A DNA stretch of 64,000 bases from Algoriphagus aestuarii (GCA_017051695.1 JAFIDK010000002.1:372001-436000); one strand, 5' to 3'. Shown: positions 45,780-55,383, numbered from the stretch's first letter. Notes: generated by a model from the sequence alone, not told the origin. A program made the numbers and translations.

Positions 45780-45807
45780 AACCACGGGAATTTTCCCGTG
45801 GTTTTTT
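45780..45807 (+). terminator. Rho-independent terminator
   Basis: AACCACGGGA (45780-45789) pairs with TCCCGTGGTT (45794-45803) around ATTT, followed by TTTT. Confidence 0.85.
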
Positions 45808-45829
45808 ATGCTTTCTACTTAATGAAAAA

Positions 45830-46837
45830 TTATAATTGCCTGATTTTTTGTTTGTTAATATCAGACTCTTTCTCTAAATAATTAACCAAAGGCCTACCCA
45901 TTCCCTCCCAAGCTACTGTCATTTTATCTCCTGCTTCTAGTAAAATCTTGTTTCCAAAACTAAAAGCATCGGCTCCATAAAAGTGGACATGTGCTTGTAA
46001 AGGAATCCTGTGTGAATCGTATTTGAAATGGTGAAATTCTAGGTTCTCCAAGTTATGGCACATATTCTTTTGACCAGTATTGATTTTGGAATTCCAGATT
46101 TGCTCCGCATTTCGGTATACAGAAACTTCGCCCGAAATATTTTCAAAATCCGAATCAATAACCAATTCCGGTCCAATCGCACAGGTTCTTATTTTTGAAG
46201 GTGCTAAATAGAGATAGTTCGTTTTTTCCATCACATGATCAGAAAATTCATTGCCGATAGTCATACCGATCCTGTAAGGGTTTCCTTCCTTATCAATCAG
46301 ATATACACCAGCAATTTCCGGTTCTTCCCCTCCGTCGTCTCCGAAAAATGGAATTTTAAGTTTGTCACCATGAGCTCTTAAAACTGCTCCATTTCCTTTA
46401 TAGAACCATTCCGGCTGAACTCCTAATTCTCCAGGTGCTGGATTTCCTCCCTTTACCCCCATCTCATACATTTTGAGACTATCTGTAGCTTGCTCTTTTT
46501 GCTCACTATGCATCATTTGCCTGTTTAATGCGCTATTATGATGGGTCAAGCCCGTCCCTGAAACCAGGCAATGAAATGGAGAGTCTGGCTGATCAAAAGA
46601 CGGGAGGAACTTCCATTCATTGTTTAATGAATAGATAGAATCATAATCCAGTTTTTCGTCCGTAATGTTTTCTTGGATCAGGTTAATCAACTTTTGTTGG
46701 GTATCAATGGCCCTTAAAGCAAGTTTATATATCGAACCAAACCCTTTTAAAAGTACCAAATCCGGTTCTTGAACCATTGCGATCCTACGACCTTGTTTTG
46801 GATGAGTCAATTGTACTAACCGAATGCTGTTTTTCAT
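45830..46837 (-). CDS. AraD1/GguC family protein (fumarylacetoacetate hydrolase fold)
   Basis: A 335-residue protein. The motif SGTGLTHHNSALNRQMMH followed by EWFYKGNG, then FGDDGGEEPE and later EFSDHVMEKTNYLYLAPSK, fits the AraD1/GguC branch of the FAH fold, whose members act as sugar-acid dehydratases such as L-2-keto-3-deoxyarabonate dehydratase. The metal-binding acidic residues appear intact. There is no signal peptide. It is monocistronic and convergent with the DUF2911 gene. The exact sugar acid is unknown. Confidence 0.75.
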   Translation of the reverse strand: MKNSIRLVQLTHPKQGRRIAMVQEPDLVLLKGFGSIYKLALRAIDTQQKLINLIQENITDEKLDYDSIYSLNNEWKFLPSFDQPDSPFHCLVSGTGLTHHNSALNRQMMHSEQKEQATDSLKMYEMGVKGGNPAPGELGVQPEWFYKGNGAVLRAHGDKLKIPFFGDDGGEEPEIAGVYLIDKEGNPYRIGMTIGNEFSDHVMEKTNYLYLAPSKIRTCAIGPELVIDSDFENISGEVSVYRNAEQIWNSKINTGQKNMCHNLENLEFHHFKYDSHRIPLQAHVHFYGADAFSFGNKILLEAGDKMTVAWEGMGRPLVNYLEKESDINKQKIRQL

Positions 46838-47090
46838 AGTTAAAAAGGGTTTAAGTTAATTGAAGAATCTAATTCAAAATGTGTTTTTCAAAAGATCCTA
46901 GAAAATTACCGAAAAAACTAAACTCAACTAAAAATCATCTTTTTCCAAATTTTAATTGTCCATGAACAAGTAAAACCGCTTGAAGCGTTCTATTTATACC
47001 TATTAAAAGCCTAGATTTTTATTTCTAAGAAAGAGATTTGAATGCCCCGAAAGCATTCCCTTCTTTAGAATCTCCTATTTTTGCAGGCTC

Positions 47091-49580
47091 ATGCTTCAAA
47101 ATTTCGAATACAACAGTTTTGATTTACCGGTAGCAGAAATTATCTCTGAGGTAAAACAACACCTTTCTGGATCCAATTCTTTAATCATTCAAGCCCCTCC
47201 CGGAGCAGGAAAAAGTACATTGCTGCCCTTGGCTTTATTGGATGAACCTTGGTTACAAGGCAAGAAAATCCTGATGCTTGAACCTAGAAGATTAGCGACC
47301 AAATCCATAGCCCAACGTATGGCCGACATGTCAGCCACCAAAATTGGCGATTTGGTAGGATATAGAATTCGATTTGAGTCAGTTGTTTCTAAAAATACCC
47401 AACTGGAAGTAATCACCGAAGGAATTTTGACCAGAATGATGCATTCTGACAATGCTTTAGAAAATGTCGGAATGGTGATTTTTGATGAGTTTCATGAGCG
47501 TAATCTTCATTCGGAAGTGGCTTTGGCATTATGTAGGGAAGTTCAGGAAGTCCTTAGACCGGATTTAAGGATTCTTTTAATGTCTGCGACCATTGATACT
47601 CCTACCCTTTCTGAGTTGCTTGGTGCACAAGTGATTCAAAGCTCAGGAAGGCAATACCCGGTGGAAGTTGCTCACCTGCAAGAAGTGGATGAATACGCCA
47701 TCGGAGAAGATACTGCTAGGCAAATTATCCCTTTGACAAAGAAGCATCCGGGAGATTTTTTGGTGTTTTTGCCCGGGCAGGGAGACATAAAAAATGCAGA
47801 AGCAATACTTCGTAAAGCCTTGCCAAATGATTTGATTTTACCGCTCTATGGGCAACTTTCGCCAGCAGCACAAAATCGTGCAATCATGCCTGACCCCTCA
47901 GGAAAAAGAAAAATTGTGCTTTCTACTGACATTGCAGAGACTTCTTTGACCATAGAAGGAATCAAAGTGGTGGTCGATTCAGGATTTGCAAAATCCTCCA
48001 AGTTCGACCCAAGAACAGGGCTTTCTAGATTGGTATTACATAGAATCAGCAAGGATTCTGCGGACCAAAGATCAGGTAGAGCTGGCCGTTTGACTGCGGG
48101 TCATTCCTATAGACTTTGGACGAAGTCCGTTGAAAATCAATTGGCTGAGTTTCGTACTCCAGAACTTTTGGAGGCTGATTTGACGCCGATGGTTTTGGAT
48201 ATGAAAGCTTGGGGTCAAGAGGATATCCGGAAAATGACCTGGCTTACTCCTCCTCCATCCGGTACTTTGCATTTAGCAGAGAAAACCCTTGAGGCAATTG
48301 ATGCTATGGAAGAAGGTGAATTAACCGCACATGGCAGGGAAATCCATGCAGTTCCCACTCATCCGAGGATAGCCCATTTGCTGCTATATGCTAAAAAACA
48401 TGGGGAACTAGGTCTGGGAACGGATATCGCGGCGATTTTAGATGAAAGAGATGCATTAGGACCGGATTCCGGTGTGGATTTAAATTTGAGAATTGAGGCC
48501 ATTCGAAGATTTAGAGACCGAGGTGTATCAATTCCCAGAATCAAAAAAATTGAAAAATTGGCAGCTTCTTACCGGTCAATGTTCAAGATTGATGCTGAAA
48601 ATAAACCAGCCGATCCATGGATGACTGGATTGTTATTGGCTTATGCCTATCCTGAAAGAATTGCTGCAGCCAGGCCTGGAAATAATGCTCAGTTCCAATT
48701 AGCTAATGGAAAAATCGCCCAGATTGGACATAGGGATGATTTGGCACACGAGTCTTGGTTAGCGGTGGCTCATGTAGACGCACGTGAAGGTATGGGGAAG
48801 ATTTGGCTGGCAGCACCTTTAAATCCGAAGGATTTAGCCCCATTATTGAAGACCAAAGAGGTTTTGGAATGGGATCGAAAGAAAGGAGGTTTAATTGCAC
48901 ATACAGAAGTCAGGATCGGAGCGATTATTTTAGGGAAAAGACCATTGGCCAAGTTTGATTCCAACCAGGCCAAACAGGCAATTTTAGAAGCGATAAAGGA
49001 AGAAGGTGAATTGCTTTTGGATTGGAATGAAGAGGTGATTCAGCTGATGAATCGAGTACAATCCCTTCAAAAATGGAATCCTGAGCAGGATTGGCCTACA
49101 TGGACTTTGGCAAGTTTATGTGACACGGCAGAAGTATGGTTAGAACCCTATGTTTCCAACATCAAGCAAAATGAGGATTTTAAGAAGTTGGATTTAAAGC
49201 AAATATTGATTTCAAGTTTGGATTATGAAATGCAACAAAAGTTGGATTTCTTAGCTCCAAAGACCCTCAGTATACCTTCTGGAAGTAAAATTTCGATAGA
49301 ATATCAGGAAAATGGAGAAACTCCTCGCCTTTCTGTTCGGCTTCAAGAGCTTTTTGGATTATTAGAAACGCCGAAAGTCAATGAGGGAAAAAAACCTGTT
49401 TTAATAGAAATGCTTTCCCCTGGATTTAAACCTGTTCAATTGACTCAGGATCTTAAAAGTTTTTGGAGCAATGGATATTTTGAAGTGAAAAAGGAATTGA
49501 AAAGAAGGTATCCAAAACATGAATGGCCAGATGATCCAGTTTCTGCAGAGGCAGTTAGAGGGGTTAAAAGAAGGAATTAA
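47091..49580 (+). CDS. hrpB: ATP-dependent helicase HrpB
   Basis: An 829-residue DEAH-box helicase. Walker A is GAGKST (38-43), the DEAH-like box reads DEFHER (132-137), then LLMSATIDTP, STDIAETSLTI and QRSGRAGR, followed by the HrpB C-terminal domain (VRLQELFGLLETPKVNEGK, LLEMLSPGFKPVQLTQDL-like end). It is a putative RNA helicase of unclear bacterial role. The predicted -7 TATTTTTG at 47076-47083 sits only eight bases before the ATG, so start or promoter may be elsewhere. Its end overlaps the convergent gene by 4 bp. Confidence 0.93.
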   Translation: MLQNFEYNSFDLPVAEIISEVKQHLSGSNSLIIQAPPGAGKSTLLPLALLDEPWLQGKKILMLEPRRLATKSIAQRMADMSATKIGDLVGYRIRFESVVSKNTQLEVITEGILTRMMHSDNALENVGMVIFDEFHERNLHSEVALALCREVQEVLRPDLRILLMSATIDTPTLSELLGAQVIQSSGRQYPVEVAHLQEVDEYAIGEDTARQIIPLTKKHPGDFLVFLPGQGDIKNAEAILRKALPNDLILPLYGQLSPAAQNRAIMPDPSGKRKIVLSTDIAETSLTIEGIKVVVDSGFAKSSKFDPRTGLSRLVLHRISKDSADQRSGRAGRLTAGHSYRLWTKSVENQLAEFRTPELLEADLTPMVLDMKAWGQEDIRKMTWLTPPPSGTLHLAEKTLEAIDAMEEGELTAHGREIHAVPTHPRIAHLLLYAKKHGELGLGTDIAAILDERDALGPDSGVDLNLRIEAIRRFRDRGVSIPRIKKIEKLAASYRSMFKIDAENKPADPWMTGLLLAYAYPERIAAARPGNNAQFQLANGKIAQIGHRDDLAHESWLAVAHVDAREGMGKIWLAAPLNPKDLAPLLKTKEVLEWDRKKGGLIAHTEVRIGAIILGKRPLAKFDSNQAKQAILEAIKEEGELLLDWNEEVIQLMNRVQSLQKWNPEQDWPTWTLASLCDTAEVWLEPYVSNIKQNEDFKKLDLKQILISSLDYEMQQKLDFLAPKTLSIPSGSKISIEYQENGETPRLSVRLQELFGLLETPKVNEGKKPVLIEMLSPGFKPVQLTQDLKSFWSNGYFEVKKELKRRYPKHEWPDDPVSAEAVRGVKRRN

Positions 49581-50197
49581 TCCATTTTATCCAGATAATC
49601 CAGAAATTTGAGGTAAGAAGCAATATTGAAAGGAGTCATTTGTTGCTCCTCGATATGCTCTAAAAAGATATTTCTGATATATGGATAGTCACTGGGATTA
49701 TATAGTTTGCTCAATGCAGTGGCTCTAAAGGCATTGTAGACAAAATTGTGGGTTTTAAAAGATTTGGCTTTTCTCTCAAAGAAAGCCAATTCAAGATGAA
49801 GAGGGTCACTCATTTTATCCAGCCAAGGAAACCCTTCGGAGACAAAAAACTTTTCAGCTGACATCATAATCTGCGAAAGCTCCCAATCATTTTTCACAAA
49901 AAATTTGTCAGGAAGATGTTTTCCTATTTTATCCAAGGTCTGAAGCAAGGTGATGGATTTATCTGCAAAGCCACTCAAGGTGGGAAGAAACTGGTGGATC
50001 AATTCTTCTACTCTATTGATTCGGACTCCTAGATTGTATTCAATGATGGACTCTGAATTATTCTCATTGACCTGTATAAAAATCACTTGCTTACCGAGTT
50101 CAAAGGATTTTTGGAAGTTCATACAGTCTCCATTCAATTTAAACCCAAAGTCCTGGAAAAATTGTGTGTGTAAGCCGATGAAATTAACCCTTCTCAT
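49577..50197 (-). CDS. Protein of unknown function
   Basis: A 206-residue protein, soluble and largely helical. A nuclease-like or DUF4304-like fold is conceivable from the first half (GFKLNGDCMNFQKSFELGKQVIFIQVNE), but I do not recognise a family with confidence. It lies 34 bp after the HEAT-repeat gene on the same strand, and its stop overlaps the hrpB stop. These two small genes probably form one transcript. Confidence 0.6.
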   Translation of the reverse strand: MRRVNFIGLHTQFFQDFGFKLNGDCMNFQKSFELGKQVIFIQVNENNSESIIEYNLGVRINRVEELIHQFLPTLSGFADKSITLLQTLDKIGKHLPDKFFVKNDWELSQIMMSAEKFFVSEGFPWLDKMSDPLHLELAFFERKAKSFKTHNFVYNAFRATALSKLYNPSDYPYIRNIFLEHIEEQQMTPFNIASYLKFLDYLDKMD

Positions 50198-50231
50198 GTT
50201 TACAATAACATAAGAATCAGCTTTTTGTTGC

Positions 50232-50759
50232 TTATTCTTCAGAAAATAATTCCCTCATTTCCTGTAACATAGGCTCAATTTCAGCTCTTTTAATTGCCAA
50301 ACTTCCTTCGTCTTCAGGATTGTGTAAATAGTGGTTCCAATGCTTTTCAGCTTTTCTGATCGTTCTGGGAGTAATTTCAAATTCCACACTATCCAGATAT
50401 TCTTTTGCAAGTGTTTCTGCTTTGAAGTTTCCAAATAAATAAACTCTGAAAATATCCACAAATCTGTCACTGAGATCGAACTCCTCTAGAATCTGTACGA
50501 AAGCTCCTTGGTGATTTTGATTCTTTTTATCACGGATGGCTAAAAAAATGGCATCCAAAGCTTCTTCATTATAACTGGTCTTCGAAAGTGCTTTGCATGC
50601 TAGGTAGGCGATTTCCCATTGATCTCCTTTTACTAATTCGATCAGCTTATCCCGAACTTCTTCTGTATTGATTTTCCCGAGTTTTTCAGCAAAATAAAAG
50701 GCTTCTTTTTCGTTTGGATCACAGATTTTGTCAAAAAGCTTTTGAGTTTCCTCCTGCAT
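50232..50759 (-). CDS. HEAT-repeat-like protein
   Basis: A 175-residue, acidic, all-helical protein. Regular helical pairs (RDKLIELVKGDQWEIAYLACKALSKTSYNEEALDAIF) look like HEAT/PBS repeats, as in scaffold proteins. No catalytic residues are visible. It begins 48 bp from the divergent VLRF1 gene and precedes the 206-residue unknown gene. Confidence 0.6.
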   Translation of the reverse strand: MQEETQKLFDKICDPNEKEAFYFAEKLGKINTEEVRDKLIELVKGDQWEIAYLACKALSKTSYNEEALDAIFLAIRDKKNQNHQGAFVQILEEFDLSDRFVDIFRVYLFGNFKAETLAKEYLDSVEFEITPRTIRKAEKHWNHYLHNPEDEGSLAIKRAEIEPMLQEMRELFSEE

Positions 50760-50807
50760 AAAATTTCAGTTTATTTGCACAAAGATAATCGATTTGTCCT
50801 CCTAAAC

Positions 50808-51521
50808 ATGGCTTCAGGAAATTACCAAGAGATCAGTCCTGCTATTTTTACTCAGTTGAGAGTATATGGCAAGGAAAATGGCTTGATAGAGAGCTATGTT
50901 AGAAATTCCCATCAACTGGAGTTTTCCGCAAATCATCAATGGCTTTACCGCATTTCCCTTCCTTGGTCTATGGAATTGATAGATGGAAAAGTTCTGGAAA
51001 AAAGAGACGATTATCACTTGGCCATGGTCATGATCCGTGCAGGGATCGCCAATACTGGATATTTCCATAATGGAGAAATGATCGATCATAAGGTATTCAG
51101 AGCCTATATGGTCAGGCAAAAACAAGGTAAAAGCCAGATAAAATACCTGAAAACCAATGGTAAATCCCGTTCAGGATCCAGAGTGAGGTTGGGTGAATCA
51201 GCATTGTTTTTTGAAGAGATCAATGAAAGGTTGAATCAGTATGCTGCCAATTATCCAATAGCTCATTGGGGGATTTCTTGTAGTAAAACTCTCTGGCCAT
51301 ACTTTTTCGGAGCCTCTATTTCTCCTCCTTTTGAGAAAAATCAGGAAAACTTAATGAGTATTCCGTTTCACGTCCAACATCCTGATTTTGAGACGCTTCA
51401 AGATATTCATAGAAAGGTGAATTCCTTTCAACTTTTAGTAGCAGAAACAGCCAAAATCAATTTGAATATCTCTAACACTTCTGGTTCTGATACGGTAGCT
51501 GAGGAAGAAGATGATTGGTAG
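50808..51521 (+). CDS. Bacterial Vms1-like release factor domain (VLRF1) protein
   Basis: 237 residues from the ATG at 50808. Two motifs resemble the eRF1-like VLRF1 domain of eukaryotic Vms1/ANKZF1: RQKQGKSQ (103-110, with Gln110 in place of the catalytic GxxQ glutamine) and GKSRSGSRVRLGESALFFEEINERL (118-142). Vms1 and ANKZF1 cleave peptidyl-tRNA on stalled 60S ribosomal complexes. The bacterial form presumably acts on stalled ribosomes or tRNA, which is inference. The C-terminus is acidic (VAEEEDDW). The frame extends to a TTG at 50742 inside the divergent HEAT gene, so the later start is preferred. Confidence 0.75.
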   Translation: MASGNYQEISPAIFTQLRVYGKENGLIESYVRNSHQLEFSANHQWLYRISLPWSMELIDGKVLEKRDDYHLAMVMIRAGIANTGYFHNGEMIDHKVFRAYMVRQKQGKSQIKYLKTNGKSRSGSRVRLGESALFFEEINERLNQYAANYPIAHWGISCSKTLWPYFFGASISPPFEKNQENLMSIPFHVQHPDFETLQDIHRKVNSFQLLVAETAKINLNISNTSGSDTVAEEEDDW

Positions 51522-51579
51522 AGATGCCCTTTTTGAATTAGTTGGACTGGGTGTATAGGATAATTATAGTCCATACATG

Positions 51580-51607
51580 AAAAAAGGCCTGAATTTCTTC
51601 AGGCCTT
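51580..51607 (-). terminator. Terminator of the DUF2752/TM2 pair
   Basis: AAGGCCTGAA (51584-51593) pairs with TTCAGGCCTT (51598-51607) around TTTC. On the minus strand it ends in a run of six Ts. Confidence 0.85.
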
Positions 51608-51626
51608 GGTTAGCGGTTAAGTTAAA

Positions 51627-52004
51627 TTAGGATTTATTTTCAGTACCCATGTCAAATGAGGTTGAAAGCATATTGATGGTCTCGTGAGCCACTTTGATGT
51701 TGTACTCATAAGCCAGACTTTTATAATTGACTAAGTCGACAATAGTACCGATAAAACAAAGACCTAAAGTCAATATATAAAGAATACCCAGGCCTATTTG
51801 ACCGAGAATGAATCTATGTAAACCTGCAAAGCCAAAGAAGCCAAGCAAAGTAAGAATTAGGATCATTTGTGCATCTTTTCTTCTCGCTCGATAAACCTGA
51901 GCAAATAGTGACGCTTGATCTTCATCCATATTTTTCATCAATCCCTGGATATATCCCAGTTCCATTCCTTCCAATTCAGGAAGATGTCTCAATACATTAG
52001 CCAT
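51627..52004 (-). CDS. TM2 domain membrane protein
   Basis: A 125-residue protein. The N-terminal helical part (about 1-45) is followed by a TM2 domain with two membrane segments (LTLLGFFGFAGLHRFILGQIGLGILYILT and LCFIGTIVDL), including the conserved GLHRF-type turn. Function is unknown; TM2 proteins are common, small and membrane-bound. It overlaps the upstream DUF2752 gene by 8 bp. Confidence 0.8.
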   Translation of the reverse strand: MANVLRHLPELEGMELGYIQGLMKNMDEDQASLFAQVYRARRKDAQMILILTLLGFFGFAGLHRFILGQIGLGILYILTLGLCFIGTIVDLVNYKSLAYEYNIKVAHETINMLSTSFDMGTENKS

Positions 52005-52302
52005 AATTGTGTGTTGTTTTAAGGTTTTTAATTAGTTGCCAAATTCTGGAGAAAATCACTACAAATGCGAGCATTGCCAAAGGATGCATGGACCAGGATT
52101 CCTCAAATTCTCCTCTAGCCAGAAGATTCATGGATCTGCCTAAACCGCATCCCGGACACCAGCTAAATCCTAACTGATCCAAAGGACAAAGGCTAAAGTG
52201 CGTCTCTGCATGGGGTTCCAGTAGTATAATTGCTACCAAACTTCCAATCCAGAAAACCAGTTCCAAAGGAAAATGCTGAAGCTGTTTTGTGAATTCCTTC
52301 AT
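51997..52302 (-). CDS. DUF2752 membrane protein
   Basis: A 101-residue protein with two hydrophobic segments and the DUF2752 signature CPGCGLGRS between them. It is paired by overlap with the TM2 gene; this combination is frequent in Bacteroidota. Function is unknown. Confidence 0.8.
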   Translation of the reverse strand: MKEFTKQLQHFPLELVFWIGSLVAIILLEPHAETHFSLCPLDQLGFSWCPGCGLGRSMNLLARGEFEESWSMHPLAMLAFVVIFSRIWQLIKNLKTTHNYG

Positions 52303-52410
52303 GCCACTATGAATACGAAAAAGATGCCATTACCGAAATGTGGTCATATTAGGCCATTCTCGAGGGTTGCCAAAAATTAATGATTGGTAAACGTACAAAA
52401 TTATGTCCGT

Positions 52411-53493
52411 TTATGAACGCTTTCGTTCAGGTAATTGAATTCTTACTTTCTCACCAAATTGCTGAAAATAGGCTTCTTCGAATTCCCGATTAAATCTAGC
52501 ATGGGATTTTTTTTCGCCATAATTTTTCCACCCTAAAAATTGAAAAACCGCCCCAATTATTTCTGAGGTAAAAACTGAATCGGATTGGATTCCCAAAGCT
52601 TTCGAAGCTTCTTTACCGATCATAAATGAAACCAGAGATTCTGATTTTCCTTTTAAAAAAGGTTCTTTCTGATTTTGCTCGTAATAGGAAAGTAAAGATT
52701 GGATTAAAATTTCACCCGCTTCAGACTGCCTCATATGTCGCTGTCGAATCAGTTTTTCCAATTCGTATGCTTCCTTATTGGTGTCAGGCCAGTAATCGGT
52801 TTGGATACCCATTAACTTTCCTAAAATTTTCCAATACCCAAGAATTTGCTCTGAATCTTGTTGTGAAATAGACAATCCAATTTTTCGCATTCCTCTCAAT
52901 ACCAGAAGACTAAAAGCCAAATTTTTACCTAACATGTCTTCTTGATTGATGGGTTTACCAAAATTCGGATTCCAGTCTTTTGAATAATGGTGGATAAAAT
53001 ACCTGCTGAAAGCGTGAATAAGCCGGATTTTTGCACAAATGAAGAAAGCTTCCCTCGAATCCAAAAATGCTCCCGGCCTGAATACTTCCAGCAGGAATTT
53101 CGCCGTCTCCCCTAACCTTTTTCCAGATTCATTGACAATCCTAGTAGATCTGACCAAAACCTCAGCACCATTTGCAAATGCATAACAATAAGGAAGGGAA
53201 TAAAATCCCAGCATTGCCAAATAGATATCCCCTTGTTTATTGAAAAAGGATTGACCTTTGATAAGAATTTCCCTTTCTTGTTCGGACAGCTCATACGTGT
53301 ATTCAAGGAAAAAATCCTGGATGCTCTGAGGGTAATTTTGTGGGAAAATGCTTGGAATCAAACTCCATTGGTTGATTTGAGATAGGATTTCGGGTCTGGA
53401 TATCAATTCATTAACGGCCTGATCTGCAAGAGGATCCTCTTGATTCCTTAAAAGGTCAAAGTTTTCATTTTGATACAATTTTATTTTACTCAC
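52411..53493 (-). CDS. MpaB-type oxygenase (DUF2236; latex-clearing-protein-like)
   Basis: A 360-residue, soluble, mostly helical protein with the DUF2236 pattern: LGFYSLPYCYAFANGAEVLV, ICAKIRLIHAFSRYFI and the late GYWKILGKLMGIQTDYWPDT. Family members such as Lcp and MpaB are haem-dependent oxygenases that cleave isoprenoid or fatty chains. The histidine/arginine pair in RLIHAFSRY is where haem coordination would be expected. Substrate unknown. It is monocistronic and divergent from the following gene. Confidence 0.75.
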   Translation of the reverse strand: MSKIKLYQNENFDLLRNQEDPLADQAVNELISRPEILSQINQWSLIPSIFPQNYPQSIQDFFLEYTYELSEQEREILIKGQSFFNKQGDIYLAMLGFYSLPYCYAFANGAEVLVRSTRIVNESGKRLGETAKFLLEVFRPGAFLDSREAFFICAKIRLIHAFSRYFIHHYSKDWNPNFGKPINQEDMLGKNLAFSLLVLRGMRKIGLSISQQDSEQILGYWKILGKLMGIQTDYWPDTNKEAYELEKLIRQRHMRQSEAGEILIQSLLSYYEQNQKEPFLKGKSESLVSFMIGKEASKALGIQSDSVFTSEIIGAVFQFLGWKNYGEKKSHARFNREFEEAYFQQFGEKVRIQLPERKRS

Positions 53494-53542
53494 AGCATTC
53501 TAACATCCATTTTGTAATTTGGTTGATCAATTTTACTAAAAA

Positions 53543-54436
53543 ATGAAAATTCTCTTTTCGATACTACTTCTGAATATCACTTTCCTGGTCGATTCTGCCG
53601 TTGCCCAAGGTGGTTTTGACCTTTGGGTAGTGGAGACTTCAGGAAATGCAAAGAATCTCAAAATTCATCCTGAAACGGCCTATGCCCTAACAGATCGCCC
53701 AGAATATGATAATCAGCCTAGTTTTATCAATGAATACCAAATGGTGTTTTCGGCCGCAGATGAGCATGAGAATTATGATATTATCGTGTATAATTTCAAT
53801 TCAAAGAAATTTACCAATATGAGCCGAACCTCGGACAGAAATGAAAATTCCCCGATGATTACCGATTGTGGAATGTATATTTCGGCAGTGGTCTCAGAAC
53901 CGGATAAGAAGCAAAGAATTTGGCTTTATCCTATCAATTTCGAACCTGCGGAATTGCTTTACGATGATATTGAACCTGTGGGATATTACGACTGGTATAA
54001 TAATAAAGCAGCTATGTTTGTTTTAGGAGAACCCAATAGCTTGGTATACGCACGAGGCAGAAATGATCTCATACCCATTGATACTGAAGTAGCCAGAGCG
54101 ATTATTAAACGCCCTAAAACCAGTGAAATCACGTATTTATCTACCGGGGAATTTAGAGAGGTTGCTGATGATAAAGCCCTGGCCATGAAAAGTTTTGATA
54201 TTGAAAGTGGGGAAAGAGCTGAATACAGTTTTGGTTTACCCGGTGCCATAGACTTTATTTGGCTGGATAAAAACTACCTTTTGATGGCGAAAGGAAATAA
54301 CATTTATAAAAGGAAATACTCCGATATCAATTGGGAACTGGTAGGAACTATCGAATCTGAAACCCATCAAAATATTAGTAGAATGGCCTACAGTGAGGAT
54401 TTAAATGTCCTTGTTTTGGCAATGGAAAGAAAATAA
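53543..54436 (+). CDS. Secreted TolB-like propeller protein
   Basis: A 297-residue protein with a signal peptide (about 1-22). It shows PD40/TolB-type repeats (QPSFINEYQMVFSAADEHENYDIIVYN, ENSPMITDCGMYISAVV) in a six-bladed-like arrangement. No catalytic residues are recognised. It is followed 12 bp later by the SMP-30 gene, so the two form an operon. Confidence 0.65.
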   Translation: MKILFSILLLNITFLVDSAVAQGGFDLWVVETSGNAKNLKIHPETAYALTDRPEYDNQPSFINEYQMVFSAADEHENYDIIVYNFNSKKFTNMSRTSDRNENSPMITDCGMYISAVVSEPDKKQRIWLYPINFEPAELLYDDIEPVGYYDWYNNKAAMFVLGEPNSLVYARGRNDLIPIDTEVARAIIKRPKTSEITYLSTGEFREVADDKALAMKSFDIESGERAEYSFGLPGAIDFIWLDKNYLLMAKGNNIYKRKYSDINWELVGTIESETHQNISRMAYSEDLNVLVLAMERK

Positions 54437-54448
54437 CAAATAAACCTT

Positions 54449-55363
54449 ATGAACCCTTTAAAATACGCTTGTTTTATCACTGCGCTTGTAACCACTCAAT
54501 CACTGTTTGCCCAAATAGAAGACCGTGGTGGTGTAGTTGCGAGAAATGCTGAATTGGTCAAAGTTCAGGATGGATTTACATTTACCGAAGGCCCTGCTGT
54601 TAACAGAATGGGAGATATTTTCTTTACTGATCAGCCAAATAACAAAATCTACAAATGGTCTGCTGGAAGTGGAACAATTACGCTCTTTAAAGAAAATACA
54701 GGTAGATCAAACGGCATGTACTTCATGCTAAACAATACCCTGATTACTGCTGCAGATGAAAACAATGAACTTTGGGAAATCGACCAGGATGGGAATGAAA
54801 AGGTATTGTTGGCTGGCTTCAAAGGTAAAAAACTAAATGGACCAAATGATATCTGGGTAAGACCTCAAGGAGGATTGTATTTCACCGATCCACTGTATCC
54901 TAGAGAATACTGGGAAGGTATCAGAGAACCTGAAATGGAACAAGATGGGCAGCACGTTTATTATGTTTCAGAAGATCGCTCAGAATTTTTTCGGGTAACA
55001 GACGATTTGGTCCAACCAAACGGAATAGTAGGGAGTCCTGATGGGAAAACTTTATATGTAGCTGACATTAAAGCCAATAAAACCTATAAATATGACATTC
55101 GGGAAGATGGTTATCTGACTAATAAAACTCTTTTTTGTGAGAAAGGCTCAGACGGAATGACAATAGATTTCAAAGGAAATCTCTACTTAACTGGTGATGG
55201 AGTGACAGTTTTTAACAGAAACGGGGATCAAGTGGCACATATTCCAGTTCCAGCTAAATGGACGGCAAATGTGGTTTTTGGAGCTTTGGATAGAAAAACT
55301 TTATTTATCACTGCCATGGATGCAGTTTATACACTAGAAATGAAAACCAGAGGAGTTTGGTGA
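54449..55363 (+). CDS. SMP-30/gluconolactonase-like secreted protein
   Basis: A 304-residue protein with a signal peptide (about 1-21). The SMP-30/gluconolactonase propeller motifs are readable: FTEGPAVNRMGDIFFTD, LNGPNDIWVRPQGGLYFTD and QPNGIVGSPDGKTLYVAD, including the calcium-binding Glu, Asn and Asp positions. It probably hydrolyses a sugar lactone outside the cytoplasm. It ends at a strong terminator. Confidence 0.85.
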   Translation: MNPLKYACFITALVTTQSLFAQIEDRGGVVARNAELVKVQDGFTFTEGPAVNRMGDIFFTDQPNNKIYKWSAGSGTITLFKENTGRSNGMYFMLNNTLITAADENNELWEIDQDGNEKVLLAGFKGKKLNGPNDIWVRPQGGLYFTDPLYPREYWEGIREPEMEQDGQHVYYVSEDRSEFFRVTDDLVQPNGIVGSPDGKTLYVADIKANKTYKYDIREDGYLTNKTLFCEKGSDGMTIDFKGNLYLTGDGVTVFNRNGDQVAHIPVPAKWTANVVFGALDRKTLFITAMDAVYTLEMKTRGVW

Positions 55364-55383
55364 TTATTTCTGGTTAAAAAATT

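Noticed and set aside
47076-47083. TATTTTTG as -7 box of hrpB
   Set aside because: It leaves only eight bases before the ATG and has no -33 TTG at 17-23 bp, so I did not list it as a promoter.
50742-50807. TTG at 50742 as start of the VLRF1 gene
   Set aside because: It lies within the divergent HEAT-repeat gene; the ATG at 50808 has a normal gap.
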